Below, piece by piece: positions 1-9,080 of a DNA stretch of 64,000 nt. The notes under the pieces are model-generated. The model had not been told where the DNA came from and did not search any database. It worked only from the letters and a program-made list of their open reading frames with translations. Source of the DNA: Rouxiella aceris. Lineage in GTDB: Bacteria > Pseudomonadota > Gammaproteobacteria > Enterobacterales > Enterobacteriaceae. Location of the stretch: positions 27,209 to 91,208 of the forward strand of contig NZ_JAADJU010000017.1 of NCBI RefSeq assembly GCF_012933545.1, given 5' to 3'. Numbering within the stretch: position 1 is the stretch's first letter; the number at the start of each line of letters is the position of its first letter. The translations under genes were made by a program, and so were the position numbers.

Positions 1-542
1 CATGGTTGGTGGTGGCACAGCGAGTGCGTTTTGCCCGGGCTATTGACGCGCTGTCATTGTTTCCCGCTGCACTACCGGGGATCGTCGTCGGGGTTGGATT
101 GATACTCGCCTGGGATCGCCGTTTCTGGCCGCTGACGCCTTATAACACCTGGGGTATATTATTGCTGGCCTACTGTTGCCTGTTGTTGCCCTATCCCGTG
201 CGCTACGTTAGCGCTGCGATAAAACAGATTGGCAGCAATCTCGAGGCAGCAGCGCGGGTTCACGGGGCCAGTGCGGCCCAAGGCTTGCGGCTGATCCTGC
301 TGCCGCTGGTGTGGCCCAGTCTGCTGGCGGCAATGATGATGGTTTTTGCGGTCGCTTCGCGCGAGTTGGTCACCTCACTATTACTGGCACCTGCCGGGGT
401 AGAAACCGTGTCGGTTTTTGTCTGGCGTCAGTTCGAGCAAGGTTCGGTGGGCGACGGTATGGCGATGGCCAGCCTGGCGGTAATATTGACGCTGGCGGTA
501 ATGTTGACGGCTATCAAGCTGCAAAACCGCCCTGCGCGGTAA
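1..542 (+). CDS. ABC transporter permease, iron(III) type, C-terminal part (cut by window edge)
   Basis: This is the C-terminal part of an inner-membrane permease of the FbpB/AfuB kind, which imports Fe(III) or a similar small solute with a periplasmic binding protein and an ATPase. The reading frame is already open at the first base, so the true start lies outside the window. About 180 residues are visible, with at least four hydrophobic segments. An EAA-type cytoplasmic loop (AAARVHGASAAQGLRLILLP, around visible residues 81-100) is the contact site for the ATPase. The partner genes must lie to the left. The gene stops 4 bp before the end of the convergent regulator gene. Family is fairly sure; the substrate is not. 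Confidence 0.75.
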   Translation, partial: WLVVAQRVRFARAIDALSLFPAALPGIVVGVGLILAWDRRFWPLTPYNTWGILLLAYCCLLLPYPVRYVSAAIKQIGSNLEAAARVHGASAAQGLRLILLPLVWPSLLAAMMMVFAVASRELVTSLLLAPAGVETVSVFVWRQFEQGSVGDGMAMASLAVILTLAVMLTAIKLQNRPAR

Positions 543-545
543 ATA

Positions 546-1397
546 TCAGGTTATTTTTGACACCGCCAGACGTGCTGGTGCGGCGGTAGAAAGCAACTCG
601 CGAACCACGGTTTTGTCATACTCGGTGGCCGGATTGTAGACCACCATACTCAAATGGGGGCTGCCATCGACGGCAAAGGAGGAGTAATCCAGATGAATAA
701 TGCCCCGGGTAGCATGATAGATCGCCTTACGTCCTTCGCCATGGTTGCTGACGTCCTGATCGAGCCACAGCTCACGAAACTGCGGGCTTAGCGCACTTAA
801 TTCGTCGACCAAGGCCTGGATTGAACTGCTCATGCCCGCTCGGGCGGTTTCGGTGCGGAAAGTGGCAACCACAAAACGTGCCACCTTATCCCAGTCCGGC
901 ATACTGGCCTGTTTGCGCGGATTGCTAAACAGCATGCGTAAAATATTGCGCTGCGCCACCGGCATGCTGGCATAGTCTGCCATCACCAATGCTGCCGCAC
1001 GATTCCATGCCACCACCGTCCAGTCCGGCGTTTTGATAAAAGCCGGGATAGTCTCCATGGCGTCCAGCAAGCGCTGTAACTGCGGGGAGACGGTCATTTC
1101 CGGCTGATTCTGCAGTTGCGGCAGACGGTTTTGCGCCAGCAAAAACAGATAATCGCGCTCAACCTCGCTTAATACCAACGCCTGTGCCAGCCGCTCCAGC
1201 ACCTCGCTTGACGGCGCGCCTTCGCGACCCTGTTCAAGCCAGGTATACCAGGTAGTGCTGACATTAGCGCGCAGCGCCACCTCTTCACGACGCAGGCCCG
1301 GCGTACGGCGGCGCGTCATGGAGTAGCCGAGACTGGCGGCATCGAGCTTGCTGCGGCGATCTTTAAGATAGTTTCCCAGCAGATTCTGATCTGACAT
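546..1397 (-). CDS. XRE-family regulator with MmyB-like C-terminal domain
   Basis: This is a DNA-binding regulator of about 283 residues. An N-terminal Cro/C1 helix-turn-helix (about residues 25-75) reads RTPGLRREEVALRANVSTTW, a hallmark of the MmyB group. It is followed by a MmyB-type ligand-sensing domain with WNRAA and an RNILRMLF segment. Such proteins usually sit divergent from, and control, a short-chain dehydrogenase, which is the arrangement here: the SDR gene starts 86-113 bp away on the other strand. An upstream ATG at 1424 would add nine residues, but it lies in a TATAAT-like box and a perfect dyad. The ATG at 1397 has an AGG at fair spacing and is preferred. The ligand is unknown. 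Confidence 0.85.
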   Translation of the reverse strand: MSDQNLLGNYLKDRRSKLDAASLGYSMTRRRTPGLRREEVALRANVSTTWYTWLEQGREGAPSSEVLERLAQALVLSEVERDYLFLLAQNRLPQLQNQPEMTVSPQLQRLLDAMETIPAFIKTPDWTVVAWNRAAALVMADYASMPVAQRNILRMLFSNPRKQASMPDWDKVARFVVATFRTETARAGMSSSIQALVDELSALSPQFRELWLDQDVSNHGEGRKAIYHATRGIIHLDYSSFAVDGSPHLSMVVYNPATEYDKTVVRELLSTAAPARLAVSKIT

Positions 1398-1423
1398 TGT
1401 TAACCTGTTTACCCTATTAGTCA

Positions 1424-1437
1424 TTATACCCGTATAA
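1424..1437. promoter_or_regulatory. Perfect dyad TTATAC-CC-GTATAA, probable operator of the XRE regulator
   Basis: This 6-2-6 perfect inverted repeat lies between the divergent XRE regulator and SDR genes. On the minus strand the sequence contains TATAAT, so it overlaps a likely -10 box of the regulator gene. A dyad in that position suggests autoregulation and joint control of the SDR gene. The role is inferred from position and symmetry only. Confidence 0.4.
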
Positions 1438-1509
1438 CGTCACGTCTTTTCCGGGGGACAAACTCGTCTATAACATAGCTAACTCACCCAACCCAAGAGG
1501 ATATTTCTT

Positions 1510-2403
1510 ATGCGCGTATTTGTCACCGGAGCAACAGGTTTTATTGGTTCAGCGGTGGTACAAGAGCTGATTGGTGCCGGGCATCAGGTGGTGGGGCTTG
1601 CGCGCTCGGCCACCGCTGTTGCCGCCTTGCAAGCAGCGGGGGCCGAAGCCCTTAGCGGCAGTCTCGATGATCTGGCCAGCCTGCAGCAAGGAGCCAGAGA
1701 GGCCGATGGTGTGATCCATACGGCTTTCGTTCACGATTTTACGCAATTTGCAGCGAGCTGTCAGACGGATATTCAGGCCATTACCGCTATGGGTGATGCG
1801 CTGGCAGGCAGCAATAAGCCCCTGCTGATCACTTCCGGTATTGGTCTATTGCGACAGGGGCGTCTCGGTACAGAGCGCGATGCAGTGGATATGCAGTCAG
1901 CGGGCCAATTGCGTGCGCCATCTGAACCGCTGACTCTGGCACTGGCGGCGCGTGGCGTACGCGCGTCAATTATTCGCTTGCCGCCATCGGTCCACGGCGA
2001 TGGCGATCACGGCTTTGTCCCTGCGCTGATCGCCATTGCCAGACAGCAAGGCGTGTCGGGTTATATTGGCGATGGCAACAACCATTGGCCAGCGGTACAC
2101 CGGCTCGACGCAGCAAAATTGTATCGTCTGGCCCTGGAACAGGCCCCCGCCGGGTCAGTGTTCCACGGTGTGGCGGAGCAAGGTATCGCCACCCGCGAGA
2201 TTGCACAAGTTATCGGTCAACAGCTTAATTTACCGGTGACTTCGGTGGCAGCCGAACGTGCTGCTGAGCATTTCACCTGGTTGGCACATTTTTTTGCCAT
2301 GGACGTTCCCGCTTCCAGTTCGCTGACTCGCTCGCGCCTTGGCTGGGAAACAGCGCAGCCCACGCTATTGCAAGATCTGCAACAGGGGCATTATTTCGAT
2401 TAA
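1510..2403 (+). CDS. NAD(P)-dependent epimerase/dehydratase-like SDR protein
   Basis: This 297-residue protein belongs to the extended short-chain dehydrogenase superfamily. The N-terminal GATGFIG (residues 7-13) is the Rossmann nucleotide-binding loop. A mid-protein segment, RASIIRLPPSVHGDGDHG, matches the substrate-binding part of the NmrA/WcaG-like group. A canonical YxxxK catalytic pair is not obvious at the expected place, so it may be an atypical enzyme or a redox sensor. An SD-like AAGAGGA lies 7-8 bp before the ATG. It is divergent from an MmyB-type regulator that probably controls it. The substrate is unknown. Confidence 0.8.
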   Translation: MRVFVTGATGFIGSAVVQELIGAGHQVVGLARSATAVAALQAAGAEALSGSLDDLASLQQGAREADGVIHTAFVHDFTQFAASCQTDIQAITAMGDALAGSNKPLLITSGIGLLRQGRLGTERDAVDMQSAGQLRAPSEPLTLALAARGVRASIIRLPPSVHGDGDHGFVPALIAIARQQGVSGYIGDGNNHWPAVHRLDAAKLYRLALEQAPAGSVFHGVAEQGIATREIAQVIGQQLNLPVTSVAAERAAEHFTWLAHFFAMDVPASSSLTRSRLGWETAQPTLLQDLQQGHYFD

Positions 2404-2426
2404 TTCCGGCGATCCCCCCATCACAA

Positions 2427-2448
2427 CACCGCCCCGATACGGGCGGTG
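2427..2448 (+). terminator. Hairpin downstream of the SDR gene
   Basis: CACCGCCC and GGGCGGTG form a perfect 8-bp GC-rich stem with a 6-nt loop, 24 bp after the SDR stop. There is no clear T-run after it, so it is a weak intrinsic-terminator candidate. Confidence 0.35.
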
Positions 2449-2656
2449 CTCACCAATAAACCGACAAAATGCTGCCCGGTAATCTGTTGATAAATGACCC
2501 CGCCACGCCAATAGATAAATAATATTAAACTATTTGATTTTAATGTTATTTCCCGGTTTTTATTCGCATTGCGATTGCCGATTTTTTACCCTATCTTGGT
2601 GATTCTACAGGGTTCAGAAACTTCAGCAGCCGGAGAAGTTTTATACCGGGCATCAG

Positions 2657-3538
2657 GTGGGAGCGATCTTATTGCAAGCAGAATATTTTGTCGGCATCGA
2701 TGCCGGAAGTTACCAGTGCCGGGTACGACTGACAGACCGTCAGGGTAATGAACTGGCCAATAGCTGCGTCAAAACAACCCCGCTGGCGCTCGATTCTTCT
2801 GCAGCCATAACAGCGGCATTAACCGCCGTGGAGCAGGCCTTTACTCATGCCGGCTTATCGCTGGATGCCCAATGTCAGGCTTCGGCAGCCTTTGGCTTTG
2901 CTGGCTGCCATATTGGCCGCATTCGCCAACAGGCACAGGCCTGGCCGATGCCTTTTATGCAACATCGCGTAGTCTCTGACCTCGAGGTAGCCTGTCTGGG
3001 CGCGCACACTGGTCAATGTGGCGGTGTGCTTATTGTCGGCACCGGCAGTCAGGGCACCGCCTTTGACGGCCAACAATTTCATTCGCTGGGTGGCTGGGGA
3101 TTTGCCCTTGCCGACCAAGGGTCCGGCGCGCAACTGGGACGCACTGCATTACGACTGGCCCTCTCTTGCCATCAGGGCCTCACCACGCATACGCCGCTGA
3201 CCCAGGCATTAATGGCGCAGTTTGAACAGGATGCCGAACGTATGCAGCTGTGGGCAAGTACCGCGACGCCCAGCCAATGGGCAAGCTTCTCGCCGCTAAT
3301 CTTTGACTATGCCGCCAGGCAGGATAACCTTGCCCTGCAATTGATTGATCAGCTTGCCGCCGATATCGACGACCTGCTGGCTTTTTTAATCAATCGCAGC
3401 CAGCAAGGCAAAGTCAGCCTGCTCGGTGGCATTGCCAATCCTATTACGCCTTATCTGTCCCCCAATTCGCGGCGGCGACTGAGAAAACCGCTGGGGGATG
3501 TGCTGCAAGGTGCCTTGCTGCTGGCCAGGCGCGACTAA
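2657..3538 (+). CDS. BadF/BadG/BcrA-type ATPase, probable amino-sugar kinase
   Basis: A cytoplasmic kinase of the ASKHA fold, 293 residues by the GTG start, resembling N-acetylglucosamine and glucosamine (GspK-like) kinases. Visible motifs are the phosphate-1 loop GIDAGSYQCR near the N-terminus, an adenosine-side glycine motif VGTGSQGTA, and GGWGFALADQGSGAQLGR, which matches the GWG-x-x-LGDEGSG signature. The start is uncertain. A TTG at 2672 has a better ribosome site (GGTGGGAG about 8-10 bp upstream) than the GTG at 2657. It stands alone, convergent with xdhC with one base between the stop codons. No transporter or amino-sugar gene is next to it, so the substrate is open. Confidence 0.75.
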   Translation: MGAILLQAEYFVGIDAGSYQCRVRLTDRQGNELANSCVKTTPLALDSSAAITAALTAVEQAFTHAGLSLDAQCQASAAFGFAGCHIGRIRQQAQAWPMPFMQHRVVSDLEVACLGAHTGQCGGVLIVGTGSQGTAFDGQQFHSLGGWGFALADQGSGAQLGRTALRLALSCHQGLTTHTPLTQALMAQFEQDAERMQLWASTATPSQWASFSPLIFDYAARQDNLALQLIDQLAADIDDLLAFLINRSQQGKVSLLGGIANPITPYLSPNSRRRLRKPLGDVLQGALLLARRD

Positions 3539-3539
3539 T

Positions 3540-4325
3540 TTACAACGGATTAGGGTCTGATCCATAAGCAGCGATAAACTCACCGGCTATCGCCACGGCG
3601 ATTTCGGCTGGCAGTTTACCTTTCACATCAGGCAGTCCCACCGGGCAACGCATTTTATCCAGAGTTCCTTGTGGAATACCCTTGCCCGCCAGGCGATATT
3701 CAAAGCGTTTACGCTTGGTCAGCGAGCCGATCAGGCCAAAGTAGCTGAAATCATTACGCCGTAAAATCTTTTCACTTAACAGCAGGTCCAACTGATGGTC
3801 GTGCGTTAACACCATAAAATAGCTGCCTGCGGGCATTTGCTGTACGGTGGCGGCAGGATCTTCATCGCTAATGCAACTGATCTGCGGATCAACCTGTGGA
3901 GGAAAGGCGCTGGCGCGAGAGTCAACCCAATATATGCGACAAGGCAAGGTAGCCAAAATGGCGATCAACGCCCGCCCGACATGGCCCGCGCCGTAGACAA
4001 CCACCACTGGCTGTTGCTGGCACAGCGGCTCCAAAAGCACCGTGGCTACCCCACCACAGCATTGGCCGAGACGTGCGCCAAGATTAAAACGCTCAAGGCG
4101 ACTTTGCTGTGCCTGCGCTTGCAGCATTTCCCGCGCAATAGCGATCGCCTGATACTCAAGATTACCGCCACCGAGCGTAAAATATTGTTGGTCGGCGGTC
4201 ACCACCATTTTGCAGCCGCTGTTGCGCGGCGTCGAACCCTGATGTTCAACCAGAGTCAGCAGCACACAGGAGGTTCTTTGCTGGTGCAACTGAGCAAGTT
4301 GGCTAATCCATTCATCGTTGCGCAT
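3540..4325 (-). CDS. xdhC: Xanthine dehydrogenase accessory protein XdhC
   Basis: XdhC-family proteins bind molybdenum cofactor, promote its sulfuration and insert it into xanthine dehydrogenase. This 261-residue protein has the N-terminal XdhC/CoxI domain (VEHQGSTPRNSGCKM, about residues 27-41) and a C-terminal Rossmann domain with VVVYGAGHVGRA around residue 110. It is the last gene of the leftward xdhABC unit and starts 13 bp after xdhB, so translation is probably coupled. The name follows the Rhodobacter convention. In E. coli K-12 the symbol xdhC means the FeS subunit, so the two should not be confused. Confidence 0.9.
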   Translation of the reverse strand: MRNDEWISQLAQLHQQRTSCVLLTLVEHQGSTPRNSGCKMVVTADQQYFTLGGGNLEYQAIAIAREMLQAQAQQSRLERFNLGARLGQCCGGVATVLLEPLCQQQPVVVVYGAGHVGRALIAILATLPCRIYWVDSRASAFPPQVDPQISCISDEDPAATVQQMPAGSYFMVLTHDHQLDLLLSEKILRRNDFSYFGLIGSLTKRKRFEYRLAGKGIPQGTLDKMRCPVGLPDVKGKLPAEIAVAIAGEFIAAYGSDPNPL

Positions 4326-4338
4326 ATGACCTCCGGCG

Positions 4339-6741
4339 TTAGCTCAGACTAAGGGACGTGGTGTGAGTGACAGTGTCACTCATCGCCAACCGTTGTTGCT
4401 GAATCTGCATCACGCCGCGTAGCACCCGTTCCGGGGTGGCCGGGGCATCAAGTTGTGGCTGTAGCTGATAATCCCCCAGGCTGGCAATGGCGTCTTTCAA
4501 TGCGCACCAGACGGAAATCCCCAGCATAAATGGCGGTTCACCGACGGCTTTGGAGTGAAAGACGGTCTCTTCCGGGTTCTTGCGGTTTTCAACCAGCTTA
4601 ACGCGCAAATCTTGCGGTACATCGCCGATAGCCGGAATTTTATAGCCAGCCGGACCACTGGTTTGTAACTTGCCATCCTCCCCCCACACCAACTCTTCCG
4701 TGGTTAACCAGCCCATACCCTGCACAAAACCGCCCTCCACCTGACCAATATCAATAGCAGGATTCAGTGAGTCTCCGACATCATGCAGAATATCGGCGCG
4801 CAGGAGTTTGTACTCTCCGGTCAGGGTATCGATCAGCACCTCGGCGCAGGCCGCACCGTAGGAAAAATAGTAAAAAGGATGGCCTGCTGCCTTGCTGCGA
4901 TCGTAAAAAATTTTTGGCGTGCGATAAAAACCGGTACTCGAAAGCGGCACCTGATTTAACCAGGCCTCCTGTACCACCTGCTGAAAACTGAAATACTGTT
5001 GTTTTACCCGTACCTGACCGTTACTAAAGGCGATATCCGCCGCCTGCGCCTGATAATTGTGCATCAGCATGGCGACCAGTCGCGCTTTAATGATTTCTGC
5101 GGCGTTTTGCGCCGCCTTGCCATTAAGGTCGGCACCGGATGACGCCGCCGTGGGTGAGGTATTGGGCACTTTGCCGGTATCGGTGGCGGTGATTTGGATC
5201 TGTGACAAGGGCACCTGAAATACCTCTGCCACCACCTGCGCTACTTTGGTATTTAGTCCCTGGCCCATTTCTGTGCCGCCGTGGTTTAACTGGATACTGC
5301 CGTCGGTATAGACCAGCACCAGCGCCCCGGCCTGATTAAGAAAACTGGCCGTAAAGGAGATGCCAAATTTCACCGGCGTCAATGCCAGTCCCTTTTTCAG
5401 ATAGGGGCTGAGCTGATTAAATTGCCGGATCGCCGCCCGGCGCGCCTGGTAATCGGCGCTGCGTTCAAGATCGTCGGTCATTTCATGCAGCAGATTTTGT
5501 TCAACGGTTTGATAGTAATGGGTGATATTGCGCCCCTCACCGCCGTAATAGTTTTCTTTGCGCACCGTCAGGGGATCAAGACCCAGTTGCCGGGCAATAT
5601 GATCGATAATATGCTCAATGGCCACCATGCCCTGTGGGCCACCGAAACCGCGATAGGCGGTATTGGAAGCAATATGGGTTTTACAGCGATAACCGGTAAT
5701 GGTCGCGTCACCGAGATAATAGGCGTTATCCGCATGAAACATGGCGCGGTCGACAATGGAACCCGAGAGATCGAGAGAATAACCGCAGTTGGCCGCCAGG
5801 GTGATCTCAATGCCCTGTAATCTGCCGCGCGCGTTATAACCCACGTCGTAGCTGACATAAAAAGGGTGGCGTTTGCCGGTGATCATCATGTCATCCTGAC
5901 GCGAGAGCCGCATTTTTGCCGGTCTACCGGTAATATGCGCCGCCAGTGCTGCCAGACAGGCGGTGCCTGCCGCCTGCGTCTCTTTACCACCGAAACCGCC
6001 GCCCATGCGGCGCATATCAACCACCACTTTGTGCATCGGTAAAGCCAGTACCGAAGCCACCAGTTTTTGCACCTCGGTGGGATGCTGGGTAGAGCTATAA
6101 ATCAATACCGCGCCATCCTCGCCCGGCATCGCCGAGGCGATCTGCGTTTCCAGATAAAAATGCTCCTGGCCGCCAATCTCCAACTCCCCTTGCAGACGAT
6201 AAGGGGCTTGTGCCAACGCGGCGGCGGAGTCACCACGCTTATGCTGATGCGGTGCCTCGACCCAATACTGTTCGGCCAACGCCTGTTTAACGCTTAATAC
6301 GGCCGCCAGCGGACGATAGCTAATCACCGCCGCCGCTGCCGCCAGTCGCGCCGCCTCCGGCGTGGTGGCGGCCACCACCAACAACACCTGGCCGTAATAC
6401 TCGATGGTGTCCTGCGCCAGCAAAGGGTCGCCGCTCGTTAACGGAGCAATATCGCCATCGCCCGGCACATCGGCGGCGGTGATCACTTTCACTACCCCAG
6501 GAATGGCGTAGCAAGGAGTGATATCTATTTGTAACTGGTCGGCATGGGCAACATCACTTAAGCGCGGCACCAGATGCAGTTGATTGGGAAACTCCAGCCG
6601 ATCGTCGATATACAGCGCTTCTCCGCTGACATGTTTGTCTGCGCTTTCGTGGCGCATACTTTTGCCGACGCCACTGGTTAAACCGGCGCGAAAACGCTCG
6701 GCCATCTCTTGCTGTGAGGCGATTATCTGAGATTTAGACAT
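4339..6741 (-). CDS. xdhB: Xanthine dehydrogenase, molybdopterin-binding large subunit
   Basis: This is the catalytic subunit of cytoplasmic xanthine dehydrogenase, which oxidises hypoxanthine to xanthine and then to urate. Its 800 residues match the Rhodobacter XdhB type. After an N-terminal aldehyde-oxidase/xanthine-dehydrogenase a/b hammerhead domain come the cofactor loop MGGGFGGKE (about residue 245), the substrate-side motif TAYRGFGGPQG, and AVGEPPFMLG near the C-terminus. The glutamate of that last motif is the catalytic base in the family. The start overlaps the end of xdhA by 8 bp, which indicates translational coupling. All key residues I can recognise are present. Confidence 0.95.
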   Translation of the reverse strand: MSKSQIIASQQEMAERFRAGLTSGVGKSMRHESADKHVSGEALYIDDRLEFPNQLHLVPRLSDVAHADQLQIDITPCYAIPGVVKVITAADVPGDGDIAPLTSGDPLLAQDTIEYYGQVLLVVAATTPEAARLAAAAAVISYRPLAAVLSVKQALAEQYWVEAPHQHKRGDSAAALAQAPYRLQGELEIGGQEHFYLETQIASAMPGEDGAVLIYSSTQHPTEVQKLVASVLALPMHKVVVDMRRMGGGFGGKETQAAGTACLAALAAHITGRPAKMRLSRQDDMMITGKRHPFYVSYDVGYNARGRLQGIEITLAANCGYSLDLSGSIVDRAMFHADNAYYLGDATITGYRCKTHIASNTAYRGFGGPQGMVAIEHIIDHIARQLGLDPLTVRKENYYGGEGRNITHYYQTVEQNLLHEMTDDLERSADYQARRAAIRQFNQLSPYLKKGLALTPVKFGISFTASFLNQAGALVLVYTDGSIQLNHGGTEMGQGLNTKVAQVVAEVFQVPLSQIQITATDTGKVPNTSPTAASSGADLNGKAAQNAAEIIKARLVAMLMHNYQAQAADIAFSNGQVRVKQQYFSFQQVVQEAWLNQVPLSSTGFYRTPKIFYDRSKAAGHPFYYFSYGAACAEVLIDTLTGEYKLLRADILHDVGDSLNPAIDIGQVEGGFVQGMGWLTTEELVWGEDGKLQTSGPAGYKIPAIGDVPQDLRVKLVENRKNPEETVFHSKAVGEPPFMLGISVWCALKDAIASLGDYQLQPQLDAPATPERVLRGVMQIQQQRLAMSDTVTHTTSLSLS

Positions 6742-8167
6742 ATTGTGTCACCCGCATTAAGGTTTCCGGGCTGGTTGTTTCAATCAGGCAACGGCGCAAC
6801 AGATTGATGGCCACCTGCATACGGTAGGAATCGCTGGCGCGAAAGTCGCTGATGGGTTGATAGTCCTGCAACAATGCCTGACCGGCGCGTTCAACGCTGG
6901 ATACCTGCCAGGGCTGCCCTAGCAGCAGCTGTTCACAATGTTCGGCACGCCTGGCAACTGCCGCCATGCCGCCAAAGGCAATGCGTGCATAAGTCACGTG
7001 ACCGTCCTGCACTTCAATATGAAATGCGCCGCACACCGCCGAAATATCATCATCCAGGCGTTTGGAGACTTTATAGACTTTTAACACCCGCGCCGACTCG
7101 GCAGGTACGCGAGGGATGATAATCCGTTCAATAAACTCACCGGGTTGCAGGGCGGTATGTCGGTAACCGAGATAAAACTGATCAAGGGGTAACAGACGCT
7201 GCTGGTCACCGCAGCGCAAAAGTAGCGACGCGCCAAGGGCCAGCAGTACCGGTCCACTGTCACCAATGGGGGATGCGTTGGCGATATTGCCGCCAAAAGT
7301 GCCCTGATTGCGGATCTGCTGCGAGGCAAAACGCGTTAGCAGGGCTGCAAAATCGGGATACTCAGCGGCCAACGGCGACAGACAAGCACTTAGCGTCGCC
7401 GCTGCACCGATAGCAATATGTTCAGGATGCAACTCGACGGTTTTCATTTCTGCAATCTGGCTAAGGGCAATCAGCTTCGTCAGTCGATGATGACGCTGGG
7501 TCACTTCCAGCGCCAGATCTGTCCCACCGGCCAACAGTCTGGCCTGCGGATTAGCCTGATAAACCTCGGCAAGCTCGGCAATACTGGCCGGAAACAGCAG
7601 CGGATCTTCTGCCGGGGCCAGCGCTTGTAGCTGTTGTAGGGTAAAAGCCGCGCGCTGGTCAAACTGATCGTTGCCTGGCTGCTGGCAGGCTTGCAAGGCA
7701 GCATCGACAATGGGTCGGTAGCCGGTACAGCGACAAAGATTGCCTGAAAGCGCATGCAGAATATCGTCGCGTTCTGGCGCGCGAGCAGCAGCCTGCTGCT
7801 GTTTCTGCAATGCAAATACCGACATCACAAAACCAGGGGTGCAAAATCCGCATTGTGAAGCATGATTATCCACCATCGCTTGCTGCACGCTGTGCAACTG
7901 GCCCTGATGTTTCAGGTCCTCCACGGTGATGAGTTGTTTACCCTGCAGAGCGGAAATAAAGGTCAGACAGGCATTGATAGCGGTGTAACGCAGGCTCTCA
8001 CCCTGCACTTCAGCCACCACTACGGTACAAGCGCCACAATCCCCGGAGGCACAGCCTTCTTTGCTACCGCAGCGTCCGGCATCGCGGCGCAAAAACTGCA
8101 ATACGGTGGTATCTGCTGGAAGTGCACTTTCCCGATGTATGCGGTCATTTAATAAAAATTGGATCAT
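6734..8167 (-). CDS. xdhA: Xanthine dehydrogenase small subunit (two 2Fe-2S clusters and FAD)
   Basis: This electron-transfer subunit, about 477 residues, fuses an iron-sulfur part to a FAD part as in Rhodobacter XdhA. The plant-type 2Fe-2S motif is CGSKEGCASGDCGAC. The second cluster uses CGFC and, about 30 residues on, CRC in NLCRCTGYRPI. The FAD domain begins near residue 190 with ARLLAGGTDLALEV and continues with GNIANASPIGDSGP. An ATG at 8173 is also in frame, but AGGG lies only one base before it. The ATG at 8167 has the normal 7-base spacing. It is first in the xdhABC unit, behind a promoter with a RutR-like operator. Confidence 0.94.
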   Translation of the reverse strand: MIQFLLNDRIHRESALPADTTVLQFLRRDAGRCGSKEGCASGDCGACTVVVAEVQGESLRYTAINACLTFISALQGKQLITVEDLKHQGQLHSVQQAMVDNHASQCGFCTPGFVMSVFALQKQQQAAARAPERDDILHALSGNLCRCTGYRPIVDAALQACQQPGNDQFDQRAAFTLQQLQALAPAEDPLLFPASIAELAEVYQANPQARLLAGGTDLALEVTQRHHRLTKLIALSQIAEMKTVELHPEHIAIGAAATLSACLSPLAAEYPDFAALLTRFASQQIRNQGTFGGNIANASPIGDSGPVLLALGASLLLRCGDQQRLLPLDQFYLGYRHTALQPGEFIERIIIPRVPAESARVLKVYKVSKRLDDDISAVCGAFHIEVQDGHVTYARIAFGGMAAVARRAEHCEQLLLGQPWQVSSVERAGQALLQDYQPISDFRASDSYRMQVAINLLRRCLIETTSPETLMRVTQYV

Positions 8168-8260
8168 AGACATACCCTGCTTAGATTTTACTGCCGTTGC
8201 CGATTGCCGACAGGCTACCTGTAGATGAATCGGTTTGCCGATACATCTCGACCAATCGAT

Positions 8261-8282
8261 TTGTACAACTGGTCAAATTATA
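8261..8282 (-). promoter_or_regulatory. xdhA promoter -10 box with abutting RutR-like operator
   Basis: On the minus strand TATAAT (8277-8282) is followed directly by TTGACCAGTTGTACAA (8261-8276). This matches the known RutR operator consensus TTGACCA-NN-TGGTCAA fully in one half and at 5 of 7 bases in the other. A site just after the -10 box would cover the transcription start, which fits repression. The neighbouring TetR gene is RutR-like and is the probable binder. The -35 box is not clear. Confidence 0.55.
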
Positions 8283-8376
8283 GTTAAAAAATAAGCAATA
8301 TTGATGCCAATGATGTTTATGGAATGTTAATTGATTTAAGTGAGGCTTTGCCGGAACCTTGATCTGATACTGCGGA

Positions 8377-9000
8377 TCAGACAACACAACCGCGCAGGAT
8401 CAGGGTGGTTACTTCGGCAATGATATGTTGTTGCCTGTCCGCGTTGCTGATATCGCCGTACATCTGGTTAACCTGTACAGCAAAATCGGCATAGTATTGG
8501 GTCACCGCCCAGATATGCATGATAAATAAGCGGGCATCCAATGGACGAATTAACCCTTGCGCAACCCACTGTTTAATAAGATTTTCTTTATTTATGATTT
8601 TTTCAATGGCACCAGGCCAATACTTTTGCAAATAATGGCCGCCGCTCAGTACCTCGCTGGTGAAAATGCGCGATAACGCCGGCTGGCTAAAGGAAAAATC
8701 CAGCTTGTTACGAATATAGCGGCTCAGCACCGCCTGCGGTCCAATCAAACTATTGTCAAACTGGATAATATCCGCCCAGACCTGCAACACCTTTTGCAAT
8801 AGCTCCTCATACAACTCCTCTTTACCGTTAATATAGTAATGCAGTTGCGTTTTTTTCATGCCGGCACGCTGCGCAATCGCTTGCGTCGTTGCCCCTTGAA
8901 ACCCCTTCTCGCTAAATTCGGCGATGGCGGCAGCATGAATATTTTCCATGGTGCGTTCACGGGCAATACGCCCGCGGCTGCTGCTGATTTCACTGTTCAT
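8377..9000 (-). CDS. TetR-family regulator, RutR-like
   Basis: A 207-residue repressor with an N-terminal TetR helix-turn-helix (about residues 17-60; QAIAQRAGMKKTQLHYYING). Its C-terminal half is like RutR/YcdC: note IWAVTQYYADFAVQV near residue 165, which closely follows the E. coli RutR line IWASTQHYADFAVQV. RutR senses uracil and thymine and controls pyrimidine and purine breakdown. Here the gene lies inside the purine catabolic cluster, 80 bp after guaD and 200 bp before xdhA, so its ligand may be a purine. RutR-like operators precede both guaD and xdhA. The family is sure; the ligand is inferred. Confidence 0.88.
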   Translation of the reverse strand: MNSEISSSRGRIARERTMENIHAAAIAEFSEKGFQGATTQAIAQRAGMKKTQLHYYINGKEELYEELLQKVLQVWADIIQFDNSLIGPQAVLSRYIRNKLDFSFSQPALSRIFTSEVLSGGHYLQKYWPGAIEKIINKENLIKQWVAQGLIRPLDARLFIMHIWAVTQYYADFAVQVNQMYGDISNADRQQHIIAEVTTLILRGCVV

Positions 9001-9080
9001 ATTGGTGCACAGATTCCTTGTTTTGCCTTATTTTGGCCCCGTCCCCCTCATGTCGGCTAACGGGCCTTATTTACTATTGA

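Noticed and set aside
5422..5820. 132-codon plus-strand frame inside xdhB
   Set aside because: It is antisense to a well-conserved catalytic gene. Long shadow frames are expected there.
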